This document shows, one piece after another, positions 45,093 to 53,152 of a stretch of 64,000 bases of DNA (position 1 is the stretch's first letter; each line of letters opens with the position of its first letter). Source of the DNA: Rummeliibacillus sp963792445 (lineage in GTDB: Bacteria > Bacillota > Bacilli > Bacillales_A > Planococcaceae); NCBI GenBank assembly GCA_963792445.1, contig CAWBWO010000002.1, forward strand, positions 434,001-498,000, written 5' to 3'. Under the pieces are notes generated by a model. It worked only from the letters and a program-made list of their open reading frames with translations, was not told the origin of the DNA and did no database searches. Made by a program: the position numbers and the translations under genes.

Positions 45093-45383
45093 TTACCTTT
45101 TTGCCATTTGTTTGGTTAACTGATCCACTTGCTTTTGCAATCGTGCTATTTGTTTTGAATAATCAGGTGGGTCTTGCTGATTTTGATTACTTGGATTTTC
45201 TAATTCCTGTAGTGCAATTGCTGCAGCAATTGCCTGTAGTCCATCGCCTATTGTAGATAGTGCCGACCCGATTAAAGTTAACCTAGCTGCTACTAAATCT
45301 GGTGATTCCCCATTCTGTCCATTTGCAGTTACTCCATTATATCGTTGTTGTCCATTTTGATTATTATTTTTGTTAGCTATAAT
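45093..45383 (-). CDS. Small Asn/Gln-rich protein with non-canonical start (ATT or ATA)
   Basis: An open frame of 96 codons with no ATG, GTG or TTG at its 5' end. It runs from ATT-ATA-GCT at 45383, just after a strong GAGGGGG ribosome-binding site (45388-45394). The product is Asn-rich (NKNNNQNGQQRYNG), then hydrophobic (LVAARLTLIGSALSTIGDGL), then AIAAAIALQELENP, ending in a coiled coil (IARLQKQVDQLTKQMAKR). It parallels the protein at 43724-44005. A GTG near the site hits a stop after two codons. A sigma-K-like promoter precedes it. Confidence 0.55.
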   Translation of the reverse strand: MIANKNNNQNGQQRYNGVTANGQNGESPDLVAARLTLIGSALSTIGDGLQAIAAAIALQELENPSNQNQQDPPDYSKQIARLQKQVDQLTKQMAKR

Positions 45384-45414
45384 TGCACCCCCTCGGCAAA
45401 ATTATCGTTACTAT

Positions 45415-45442
45415 TACTTTATGAAAACTAATAAAAAAGAGT
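45415..45442 (-). promoter_or_regulatory. Sigma-K-like promoter (late mother-cell sporulation)
   Basis: On the minus strand AC (45441-45442), 17 bases, CATAAAGTA (45415-45423), matching AC-N17-CATANNNTA. It lies about 25 bases before the ribosome-binding site of the ATT/ATA-started gene. Confidence 0.5.
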
Positions 45443-45568
45443 GTGTACATTTGAATACATATAAAATGTTGAATTTGGACAATCAATGGTAGAAATTTTA
45501 AAGTGAAACAATTAACCATGACTTCATTTTCAAAAAAATAGTCCGATAGATTAGGTGAAAAACAAATT

Positions 45569-45650
45569 AAGGGTACAATCAGGGAAATCTGATGTCACAA
45601 AGCTATTAGGGGCTAAGGTTTTATCTATGCCAGCCAGCTACCGTTACCCA
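45569..45650 (+). promoter_or_regulatory. c-di-GMP-I (GEMM-I) riboswitch
   Basis: Conserved blocks in order: GGGTACAATCAGGGAAATCTGA (first helix with its GGAAA loop), GTCACAAAGC, GGGGCTAAGG and GCCAGCCAGCTACCG, closed by TTACCC pairing with the initial GGGTA. These match the GEMM-I core as found in the Bacillus cereus group. Only about 17 bases separate it from the coding start, and the GGAGG site follows directly, so it may control translation or an overlapping fold. Confidence 0.85.
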
Positions 45651-45666
45651 ATTGGAGGAAAAGGTA

Positions 45667-46545
45667 ATGATTACAAAAAGATCTAGCAAGGTTTTATCAA
45701 GTTTAGTAGCAATGAGTTTAATTGTGGGTTCAACTTCTCTTGCAAGTGCGAAGGGGTCAGATCATCAAAAATCAAAACATGAACAAAATAATCAAACTCA
45801 AAAAGTAGTCGAAAACACAGATACAACCACAGTTACTGAGAAAAAAGAAGTAAAGGATCAAAGTAAAAAAGAGTCAAAAAAAGAAATTAAAAAAGATACA
45901 AAAAAAGAAATTAAAAAAGATACAAAAAAAGAATCAAAGAAAAAATCAGAGTACAAAAAGGTAATAAAATCGAAACTGGGTAAATCAATTGATAAACGAT
46001 TAAATGACATTGATAGTTCGATTAACAAACTTTCAAAGTCAATCAATTCATTTTTTGCTGTAAATGAAGATGGTACGACTAATAAAGAGTTAACCAATAA
46101 AACAGCATCTAAAAAATATAATAGTTACAAAGGAAAGTTAAAAGCGGAAATTAATAAACTTCGCTCAACTGAAAAACAAATCCTTTTAAATAAGAAAAAG
46201 AATAGATTAAATGATGCAGATTATGAGGCACTACTAGAAAAAATAAAAGAACTTAAACAACTAGCTACAGATGAAATTACACGAGTGAAGTCTCTTGCAA
46301 AAGAATCAACTACTGAAAAAACGGATGAAGTACCATCCACTACAGAACAACAAAACAGCACTTCTGATAAAAATGACGCAGATCAAGAAAACGAACAAGC
46401 TGAAAGTGAAAATAATAATGTTGAAGAAACCAATCAAGATGAAGCAGAAGTAGAAAATGGACAAGTTGATTCTCAAGATGAAATAGATTCAAATAATGGT
46501 GAATCACAATCACAAGACGTTACAGCTCCTGCAACTTTACAATAA
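45667..46545 (+). CDS. Secreted Lys/Glu-rich protein under c-di-GMP control
   Basis: A 292-residue protein with a clear signal peptide (SKVLSSLVAMSLIVGSTS, cleavage likely after ASA). A very basic segment contains a repeated KKDTKKEIK unit (about residues 70-95). A helical middle follows (SKLGKSIDKRLNDIDSSINKL to DEITRVKSL), then an acidic, Glu/Asp/Asn/Gln-rich tail. There is no LPxTG motif or wall-binding repeat. The opposite charges of its two ends suggest surface or matrix interaction. Control by a c-di-GMP riboswitch points to adhesion or biofilm biology. The ATG at 45667 follows TTGGAGGAAAAGGTA. Confidence 0.8.
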   Translation: MITKRSSKVLSSLVAMSLIVGSTSLASAKGSDHQKSKHEQNNQTQKVVENTDTTTVTEKKEVKDQSKKESKKEIKKDTKKEIKKDTKKESKKKSEYKKVIKSKLGKSIDKRLNDIDSSINKLSKSINSFFAVNEDGTTNKELTNKTASKKYNSYKGKLKAEINKLRSTEKQILLNKKKNRLNDADYEALLEKIKELKQLATDEITRVKSLAKESTTEKTDEVPSTTEQQNSTSDKNDADQENEQAESENNNVEETNQDEAEVENGQVDSQDEIDSNNGESQSQDVTAPATLQ

Positions 46546-46569
46546 TAAAATCAAGTAACAAAACAATTT

Positions 46570-46626
46570 TAAATGCACACCAGAGTCAGATGTGAAATCT
46601 AACTTTTGGTGTGCATTTTCTTTTTT
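46570..46626 (+). terminator. Terminator after the riboswitch-controlled gene
   Basis: Stem AAATGCACACCA / TGGTGTGCATTT, then T-rich. Confidence 0.82.
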
Positions 46627-46801
46627 ATGAAAATCGAATCAGAAATTAAGCCTTCTGTTACTTAAAAATACAGAAGTCTTAAAATTGATTTATTATACGT
46701 AGAGTTAAAAAAGATGAAATCTCGTCAAAGTACATATACAATAAGAAAGTAAAAACCTTCTAAAAACAAGGAAATTAAAAAATACGAAAGAGGTTAAAAC
46801 C

Positions 46802-47239
46802 ATGAATGCATACGAAGAATACATGCAAGGCATTGTAAAACCAATGCGTGAAGAACTAGTGAACGTTGGCTTCACAGAATTAAAAACACCTGATGAAGTT
46901 GCAGATCATATGCAAGAATCAAAAGGAACATCATTAATCGTGATTAACTCTGTTTGTGGTTGTGCAGCAGGTTTAGCACGTCCAGCTGTTGCAGCAGCAC
47001 TTGAAAAAGCAGAAAAAAAACCAGATCATTTAGTAACCGTTTTTGCTGGCCAAGATCGTGAAGCTACTGAACAAATGCGTAGTTTCTTTGAAGAAGTGCC
47101 ACCAAGTTCACCTTCGATTGCGGTATGGCAAGATGGTAATTTGGCATACTTTATCCCACGTGAACAAATTGAAGGCTATGCAATGGAACAAGTTCGCGAT
47201 CATTTAGCAGGCGTGCTTGACCAAGTATGCGCGAAATAA
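46802..47239 (+). CDS. Bacilliredoxin (BrxA/BrxB family, YphP/YqiW)
   Basis: A 145-residue thioredoxin-fold protein with the diagnostic CGC motif (SVCGCAAG, residues about 52-54). It removes bacillithiol from S-bacillithiolated proteins after oxidative stress. The family ends FAGQDREATEQMRSFF and PPSSPSIAVW are present. AAAGAGGTTAAAACC precedes the ATG. Its stop overlaps the methyltransferase start by 13 bases. I cannot decide between BrxA and BrxB. Confidence 0.92.
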   Translation: MNAYEEYMQGIVKPMREELVNVGFTELKTPDEVADHMQESKGTSLIVINSVCGCAAGLARPAVAAALEKAEKKPDHLVTVFAGQDREATEQMRSFFEEVPPSSPSIAVWQDGNLAYFIPREQIEGYAMEQVRDHLAGVLDQVCAK

Positions 47240-48021
47240 AAACAATCGTAACAACTGCAGGTAGACCTGACGAGGAGTCTAATAGATTAGCAGAATTTGC
47301 TTGTCAGGCACTACATGCACCATTTGTTGAAAGAAGAAAAAGATCTGTGAGGAAAATTGCAGATGTAGAAACAGCAAATGTGCTGGTTGCAGGGAAGAAT
47401 CGTTATGAATACTATCCAATAGGTAGCAATGAGCCCTTTTTCTTTCATCCAAGTTCAGCAGCCTTTCGATTAAAGAGAGTAGCAAGAGGGGAACAAGATC
47501 CCTTTTTGCAAGCAGTAAATCTACAAAAAGGAGATACATTTCTAGATTGTACATTAGGAATAGGCTCGGATAGTATTGTAGCTGCTTTTGCTGTGGGGGA
47601 GAACGGGAAAGTTGTTGGGTGTGAAGGTAATCCCAATATTGCCTTTATTGTCGATGTAGGTATGAGAAAATATGATATTTCAGAACTACCTTTACTAAAA
47701 TGTATGGAAAACATCTCGGTAATCCATAGTTTAGCAGTCGATTATTTAAAACAGCAACCCGCTCGTTCTTTTGATGTCGTCTATATGGATCCAATGTTTG
47801 AAGAAACGATTGAAGAATCCATCAATTTTGCACCACTTCGAAATGCAGGATTGCACGATTCCTTGTCTGACGAATGGATCGCAGAAGCAAAGCGAGTGGC
47901 AAAGAAAAGAGTCGTATTAAAAGCTCATTTTCGCTCACCACTCTTTGAGCGATATCAATTTCAGAGAGAGATACGTCCAAATACAAAATTTCATTATGGT
48001 ATTCTTCATTTAGAAGAATGA
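47227..48021 (+). CDS. Class I SAM-dependent methyltransferase (YpiP type)
   Basis: A 264-residue protein. The SAM-binding motif is DTFLDCTLGIGSDSIVAA (residues about 103-120), with a motif II acid in VVGCEGN and the catalytic-type FDVVYMDPMFEE near 183-193. The DPMF motif resembles RsmJ, which methylates 16S rRNA, and matches B. subtilis YpiP. The start lies inside the bacilliredoxin gene (13-base overlap), showing co-expression. The ribosome-binding site is weak, so coupling is likely needed. Confidence 0.85.
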   Translation: MREIKTIVTTAGRPDEESNRLAEFACQALHAPFVERRKRSVRKIADVETANVLVAGKNRYEYYPIGSNEPFFFHPSSAAFRLKRVARGEQDPFLQAVNLQKGDTFLDCTLGIGSDSIVAAFAVGENGKVVGCEGNPNIAFIVDVGMRKYDISELPLLKCMENISVIHSLAVDYLKQQPARSFDVVYMDPMFEETIEESINFAPLRNAGLHDSLSDEWIAEAKRVAKKRVVLKAHFRSPLFERYQFQREIRPNTKFHYGILHLEE

Positions 48022-48062
48022 AAAAAGAACCTGCGACTGATTATCATCGCAGGTTCTTTTAC
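48021..48062. terminator. Bidirectional terminator between YpiP-type and MarR genes
   Basis: Perfect 14-bp stem AAAAGAACCTGCGA / TCGCAGGTTCTTTT. Confidence 0.9.
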
Positions 48063-48478
48063 TCTTCTACTATATTTAAACGAATCGTCTCCATCAATTG
48101 AATCATATTCTTCAATTCTTCCTCAGATACACCTGTTAAAACTTGTTGTTGATAAACATCCATTGTTTTTCGGATATCATCATACACTTTTTGACCCAAT
48201 GACGTTAGTTGGATTCTCTTCTCACGGCGATTGTTCCCAGGTATTTGTTCAATGTATTGAAGCTCTTCTAATTTTAATACTGCACGGGTAATTGTTGGTC
48301 GCTCCACATAAAGATGTTTTGCAATTTCTACTAATGTAATATTTTCGTATTTATTTATATAAAAAAGAATAGACCATTGGGATGTGAAGAGATTATATTC
48401 TTCTAATTTTTTATTTAATACATTATTTAAAGGGCGATATAGTAGTAAAAAATGATGAAAAAAATTTTGTTCGTCCAT
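48059..48478 (-). CDS. MarR-family transcriptional regulator
   Basis: A 139-residue winged-helix regulator: FTSQWSILFYINKYENITLVEIAKHLYVERPTITRAVLKLEELQYIEQI is followed by the wing NNRREKRIQLTSLGQKVYD (cited as landmarks). It is dimeric and usually senses small phenolic or drug-like ligands. The ATG at 48478 follows GGGAGGTACCT; the frame extends 6 codons upstream through the site. It lies 150 bases beyond the MFS exporter gene on the same strand, so it likely regulates that transporter. Confidence 0.88.
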   Translation of the reverse strand: MDEQNFFHHFLLLYRPLNNVLNKKLEEYNLFTSQWSILFYINKYENITLVEIAKHLYVERPTITRAVLKLEELQYIEQIPGNNRREKRIQLTSLGQKVYDDIRKTMDVYQQQVLTGVSEEELKNMIQLMETIRLNIVEE

Positions 48479-48583
48479 AGGTACCTCCCAAAACATGCGC
48501 TTTAGAATTCATGTCTATCTTGAGTATAGGAGTTATTGAAAGGGATTACAAATAAATGATATGAATTAGAGAAGTGACAAGAA

Positions 48584-48616
48584 AAAAAGAGAAAAGTAAC
48601 TACTTTTCTCTTTTTT
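48584..48616 (-). terminator. Terminator of the MFS gene
   Basis: Stem AGAGAAAAGTA / TACTTTTCTCT, T-rich on the minus-strand side. Confidence 0.75.
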
Positions 48617-48629
48617 ATTCTATTAATCC

Positions 48630-49811
48630 TTATGCATTGCCTTTCGGTGCATTTTTACCATATAAGAAATGATGTAATGGCAAACATAGGACGCCACAAA
48701 TTCCTAGTATGATATACAAACCACTATAGCCAACGGATGGAACGAATAACCCTTGAACAAACGGCCCAATCCCTAAACCAATATCCGTTAAAATAAAGAA
48801 GGTAGAAGTAGCAAGTCCGATACGATGAGCAGGTGCGGATGAAACAGCGACTGCTTGTGCACTTGCCATATAGGTACCATAGCCAAAACCAAGAAGAGCA
48901 CCGGCTATTAATAATACGACTCCTGTACCTGATTGACTTAGGATGAATAAGCTGATAAACAAACTTATAATTGCAGGGTACATGATAAAGTTTGGTCCTT
49001 TTAGGTCAAATTGACGACCTGTGAATGGACGAGTGACTAACACTGCCACTGCATAGACAACGAAGAAAAATGCTGCAGCATCTGTTAAATGTTGTTCTTT
49101 TGCATAGAAAGTTAAGAAGGATAGTACACCGGAATAGCAAAAGGCAGTAACCGTTGCGACTAACGTAATTGGAACAGATTTTCTTTCGATGAAATTAGAA
49201 ATTTTAAATCCTTTCATTTCATTTAGCTGTTCTGCAGTCAATTTTATTTCTTGAACTTTAATGACAATAGAAAGAATTAAGCTTATTGCAATACAAACTA
49301 AGCAAAATACGAAAATCGCTTGGAACTGAAAGTGTTGTAATATAAAAATCCCAATAAATGGCCCGATTGCAGTTGCAAGTGTCATACTTAATGCGAAATA
49401 GCCAATTCCTTCACCTTTTCGACTTTGAGGAATAGCTTGTGCAACGATTGTACCTGTTGCAGTCCCAGCAACTCCAAATCCAAACCCATGGAGAACACGG
49501 TTAAACATCAAAAATCCTAGACTTCCTGTAATAAAATACAAAATGGAACTAATAACTATGATGAAAATACCAATCAGTAATATCTTTTTACGTCCAATAT
49601 TATTAATATACTTACCGCCGAAAATACGGCCAACTAATGCTCCTAGCACGAAAATACTTGATGCTAAACCTGCAATACTTTCATTTGTACTAAATTGGTC
49701 TGAAGCGAAAACAGAAATGGTTACCATCAAAAGGTAAAAAGTGAGCATTAAGAAGAAGTTAATCGTAGTGATGCTTATAAAATCTTTTGTCCAAAGTTTT
49801 TCTCTTTGCAT
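48630..49811 (-). CDS. MFS transporter (drug efflux type)
   Basis: A 393-residue protein with 12 hydrophobic segments. The loop 2-3 MFS motif is seen as ALVGRIFGGKYINNIGRKK, and the helix-5 antiporter-type motif as HGFGFGVAGTATGTIVAQAIP, consistent with H+-coupled efflux (YwoG/quinolone-resistance-like). CTAAAGGAGATTTTT precedes the ATG. A MarR gene follows, and a palindrome lies about 225 bases upstream. The substrate is not inferable. Confidence 0.88.
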   Translation of the reverse strand: MQREKLWTKDFISITTINFFLMLTFYLLMVTISVFASDQFSTNESIAGLASSIFVLGALVGRIFGGKYINNIGRKKILLIGIFIIVISSILYFITGSLGFLMFNRVLHGFGFGVAGTATGTIVAQAIPQSRKGEGIGYFALSMTLATAIGPFIGIFILQHFQFQAIFVFCLVCIAISLILSIVIKVQEIKLTAEQLNEMKGFKISNFIERKSVPITLVATVTAFCYSGVLSFLTFYAKEQHLTDAAAFFFVVYAVAVLVTRPFTGRQFDLKGPNFIMYPAIISLFISLFILSQSGTGVVLLIAGALLGFGYGTYMASAQAVAVSSAPAHRIGLATSTFFILTDIGLGIGPFVQGLFVPSVGYSGLYIILGICGVLCLPLHHFLYGKNAPKGNA

Positions 49812-49861
49812 AAAAATCTCCTTTAGTTATTATAAATTTTCGATAAAAATTACATACCATA

Positions 49862-49885
49862 AAAAAACATAGCAGTGAATGCTAC
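49862..49885 (-). promoter_or_regulatory. Small terminator-like hairpin in the MFS leader
   Basis: On the minus strand GTAGCA-TTCAC-TGCTAT followed by T7, about 50 bases before the MFS start. A candidate attenuator; the stem is only 6 bp. Confidence 0.35.
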
Positions 49886-50034
49886 GATACAAATAATTCA
49901 TTCAGTTTTGCGATAATTTGAATCATGATCTGGAAGTTTGACACAATTTTTTTGGAGAGAGTCTCCATACATGAGATATAGTTGAATGGTATTCGGATGA
50001 AATGAGTATAGTAATTTTTAAAATGTTACCTTGG

Positions 50035-50061
50035 ATAATTGTTATCGTGGGTAACAATTAT
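50035..50061. promoter_or_regulatory. Perfect palindrome upstream of the MFS gene
   Basis: ATAATTGTTA (50035-50044), 7-base spacer, TAACAATTAT (50052-50061). It has the size and AT-rich, dyad character of a MarR-type operator. The flanking 49812-50190 region contains no ORF. Confidence 0.5.
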
Positions 50062-50191
50062 TATTATAAAAAAATACGAAGGGATAATCAAGAGTTTTTT
50101 AATTCATATTTTGCTCGTGAAAACGTTTAATTTTCGATTTCGAGTATAACGTAATGATGAAACATACTTTTGCACAATGTTTTTTGACAAT

Positions 50192-50224
50192 AAAAAAACT
50201 ATGAGGCAAAAATACCTCATAGTT
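50192..50224 (-). terminator. Terminator of the 23-codon gene
   Basis: Stem AACTATGAGG / CCTCATAGTT with T7 on the minus strand. Confidence 0.75.
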
Positions 50225-50251
50225 CATTCGTTTTTTGAAGTGTTAAATAAA

Positions 50252-50323
50252 TTAGTCAGTAATACATAGAGACATTAAATATACTAAAAGTGCTAAAAAA
50301 CCAATTCCGATAGCAGTTGACAT
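50252..50323 (-). CDS. 23-residue hydrophobic peptide
   Basis: A very small ORF with strong signals: GAAGGAGGG about 8 bases before the ATG and a terminator after the stop. The peptide is one membrane helix (GIGFLALLVYLMSLC, residues 6-20) ending ITD. I know no named homologue. The size suggests a small regulatory membrane peptide, a sporulation peptide or a type I toxin-like peptide. No antisense RNA partner was recognised. Confidence 0.6.
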   Translation of the reverse strand: MSTAIGIGFLALLVYLMSLCITD

Positions 50324-50483
50324 AAAAAATTGCCCTCCTTCTGTATAAAAGCGAACATATAATTGAACATATAATTTCTATTTTATTGTACAATGATTTA
50401 CAAAAAGATGAAACCTTTACCTGTAAAATTCGTATTAAGTATTAAGTAGTTGTTACTAAAATGGTCAAAAGTAGGTGGAAATA

Positions 50484-51077
50484 ATGAAGAAATGGCTTCA
50501 AAAATTATTAGTTCCAACAGTTGCAGTTCTATCTCTTGGTTTAATTTCACCAAGTCATGCAATTTGGGAAAACTTATTAGAACATAATAGTAGTTATAAA
50601 ACACAGGCTGCTAAACAATCATCAGACGAAAATTACATAAACCAAACCTTTGGGAACCAAACAATAGAAGATGCCGAATTCAATACTAGTCAAATTTTCG
50701 ACCAAGCAAAAGAACAAGCTTATATGAAGTTTGGCACTAAAATCGGACCTAAAATCAGTGATGAGTTTGATCATATTATTTTTCCTAAGATCGAACAAGC
50801 TATTCATATGACGTTAGATACGATGAATCAAAAAGAAATGAAAAACTTAAGTATAACAGAAAGGCCAAGTGGTGACTATTCAGAAAAGATATTCCATATA
50901 TATAACGCATCAACTGGGAAAGATGTAATCCGCTTCCACGTAAGAACAGAAAACCGTCCATTCGATGGCTATTATTATAACTTTCACTATCACACATATA
51001 CAGATCAATTCGCTTCGCACTATAATCTAGGCGAGATTTATTGGTCAAAAGATACGCCACCTAAGTGGTTGTCATAA
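50484..51077 (+). CDS. Secreted YpjP-family protein
   Basis: A 197-residue protein with a signal peptide (KWLQKLLVPTVAVLSLGLISPSHA). The C-terminal half is aromatic-rich (FHVRTENRPFDGYYYNFHYHTY, LGEIYWSKDTPPKW), which is the YpjP pattern. YpjP is of unknown function and lies beside thyB-dfrA in B. subtilis; here thyA-dfrA is 4 kb away. The ATG at 50484 follows GTAGGTGGAAATA. Confidence 0.83.
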   Translation: MKKWLQKLLVPTVAVLSLGLISPSHAIWENLLEHNSSYKTQAAKQSSDENYINQTFGNQTIEDAEFNTSQIFDQAKEQAYMKFGTKIGPKISDEFDHIIFPKIEQAIHMTLDTMNQKEMKNLSITERPSGDYSEKIFHIYNASTGKDVIRFHVRTENRPFDGYYYNFHYHTYTDQFASHYNLGEIYWSKDTPPKWLS

Positions 51078-51106
51078 AAAGCTCACCTAATAGGTGGGCT
51101 TTTTTG
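51076..51106 (+). terminator. Terminator after ypjP-like gene
   Basis: Stem AAAAGCTCACCT / AGGTGGGCTTTT, then T-rich. Confidence 0.82.
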
Positions 51107-51200
51107 GTACCTCACGAAAGTCTAATAACATCTTGGAATAAAGCCAAATGAATCATGCATACCATAAATGGATGAAAATGAAAGGGAGTGGTGATGAACT

Positions 51201-52649
51201 TTGGTGAAATATAAAAATAACTGGATACCGACAAAAACAGTAGAAGAAATGACGAATACAAATTATGACGTCCTCATTGTAGGTACAGGACCAGGTGGAG
51301 GCGCAGTATTATCAAGGCTATGTGAATTATGGAAGAACCAAGGTGCTAAAAAGATTGGGATTCTTGAAAAAGGCGATAAATTATTTCATTCGCATTCTTT
51401 GAACATCCCAACACAGAATGTAAACACGGCAAGAGATGTCCTTCTCCCAGATAATTCAACGACTTTTGAAAAACGGTTACCTGAATTTTCAGGCGCTCGA
51501 ATGATTTATGCACTTGGGGGCAGGTCATTATTTTGGAATGCTGCAACCCCACGGCCAATTGAGACTGAAACGAATAAATGGCCTATTCATAAAAGAGAAT
51601 TGAATGTGTATTATGGAATGGCAGAAAGACTAATGCATACAACAATGCATTACGCAGATGGATCATCCCTTCAAAATATCATGTTAAAACGACTTCATGC
51701 GCATGGGATTGATGAAGCAATCGATATGCCTGTAGCTTTTGATATGATGGGGTCTCATCAAGGTCAAGTGCATTCAAATCCTTGGTACAGTTCGATCAAT
51801 GCTCTTGCAGCTGCTAATTATGACCGTCCTTATGATTTAGCGCTCAATGCCAATGTTTCTCGAGTATTGGAAAGTAATGGAAGAATATCTGGTGTTGAAG
51901 TGTTCACGGAGGATAAAAGCGCGCATACGATCCGTGCGAAGAACGTTGTATTATCTGCAAGCACGTTAGAATCACCGCGTATCTTATTAAATTCGGGTAT
52001 TCCAGGGCGTGCGATAGGTCATTATCTAACAGGTAACGTTTCAATTATAACCTTGGGTACTATCGACAGAGGTTATTTCTCTGATAACATGGGGAATCTT
52101 TCTGTTTTAAAAGCTGAAACAGATGAATCTCCTTATCAAATTCAAATTTTGGGACCCGATCAATATTTTTCTTATCAGCAGTTTGAAGATAAGGAATTAA
52201 AAGATAAAATAGGTATTGCCTATGCTGCGTTTGGTAGAGTAGAACCACGTTTTGAAAATCGAGTTTACCTCGATCCAAATGTCAAAGATGAATTTGGAGT
52301 GCCACAATTCCAGGTTCAATATTCATTTTCTAACAAAGATCTGCAAGTAGCTGAACAAGTACGGAAAGGAATTAGAGATTCTGCCAATGCGATGGGCGTT
52401 ACTTTAGATCCATCTATACCATTGGATTTACGTCCTCCTGGTAGTGATATGCACGAAGCTTCCACATGTCGAATGGGGGATGATCCAGAAACCTCTGTGG
52501 TAGACAGACATAGCCAAGTGCATAATGTTCAAGGTTTATATGTAGCAGACAATAGTGTATTACCAACATTAACTGCTGCAGGTCCTACATTAACCGGTTC
52601 AGCACTAGCGATTCGATTGGCTGATCATCTTGCTCGTCAATCAGGTTAA
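51201..52649 (+). CDS. GMC-family FAD-dependent oxidoreductase
   Basis: A 482-residue flavoenzyme. The N-terminal FAD site is VLIVGTGPGGGAVLSRL (residues about 26-42). The substrate domain contains LGGRSLFWNAATPRP, and the C-terminal GMC block carries the catalytic-type His (HEASTCRMGDDP) and ending LYVADNSVLPTLTAAGPTLT. Such enzymes oxidise alcohol or sugar substrates. No gluconate-dehydrogenase gamma or cytochrome subunit is adjacent, so the electron acceptor is unclear. Start TTG at 51201, with GGGAGTGGTGATG upstream; a GTG one codon later is possible. Confidence 0.87.
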   Translation: MVKYKNNWIPTKTVEEMTNTNYDVLIVGTGPGGGAVLSRLCELWKNQGAKKIGILEKGDKLFHSHSLNIPTQNVNTARDVLLPDNSTTFEKRLPEFSGARMIYALGGRSLFWNAATPRPIETETNKWPIHKRELNVYYGMAERLMHTTMHYADGSSLQNIMLKRLHAHGIDEAIDMPVAFDMMGSHQGQVHSNPWYSSINALAAANYDRPYDLALNANVSRVLESNGRISGVEVFTEDKSAHTIRAKNVVLSASTLESPRILLNSGIPGRAIGHYLTGNVSIITLGTIDRGYFSDNMGNLSVLKAETDESPYQIQILGPDQYFSYQQFEDKELKDKIGIAYAAFGRVEPRFENRVYLDPNVKDEFGVPQFQVQYSFSNKDLQVAEQVRKGIRDSANAMGVTLDPSIPLDLRPPGSDMHEASTCRMGDDPETSVVDRHSQVHNVQGLYVADNSVLPTLTAAGPTLTGSALAIRLADHLARQSG

Positions 52650-52662
52650 CGAACAGTGACAA

Positions 52663-52887
52663 TTAATCTTCTCCAGCAGTTAAATCAAGTACGATAGGCT
52701 TGTATACTCGATTTTTTGATGCTGATTTTGCTTCACATTCATCATGATATTTTAGAAATTTGTCTATGTAAAACAATGTACTCGGTCGTATATATTTCGT
52801 CATTTTCGCACCATTTTGCCATTCCTTCGTTTTTAAATCAATGACTTCTTTAACTTTCGCTTTATTATTATTCGTTAAATAAAAATT
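52663..52887 (-). pseudogene. Relic of a phage replisome-organizer protein (conserved C-terminal domain)
   Basis: A 74-codon open stretch on the minus strand without a usable start, bounded upstream by TGA. It translates as KVKEVIDLKTKEWQNG, then KMTKYIRPSTLF and DKFLKYHDECEA. The pattern VID.K..EW, M.KY.RP.TLF, KF..Y is that of the C-terminal domain of phage replication-initiation proteins (Phg_2220-C type). The N-terminal winged-helix part is gone. The rest of the 52650-53150 gap holds no intact gene. Confidence 0.6.
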
Positions 52888-53076
52888 TCATGATGCATTC
52901 TTCCAAGTCAGGTAATGGTAGTTAATTCATATAAATAGAGCTTTAGATGTTGGATGTAATTTTCAATAACACCTCCTCATTCATTAAATAGATAGAAAAG
53001 TGTGAAAGAGATACATGACAATCTTTTTGAAACATGTTTTATATTTCACGAGAGACTCACGGAAAACTAAACATAG

Positions 53077-53114
53077 AAAAAGCCAGATGCAACAACCGTG
53101 CATCTGGCTTTTGT
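53077..53114 (-). terminator. Terminator of hsp20
   Basis: Perfect 13-bp stem AAAAGCCAGATGC / GCATCTGGCTTTT. Confidence 0.85.
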
Positions 53115-53152
53115 ATGTCTTACTAGCAATTTTGGGTACTTGTAAGATTGAA

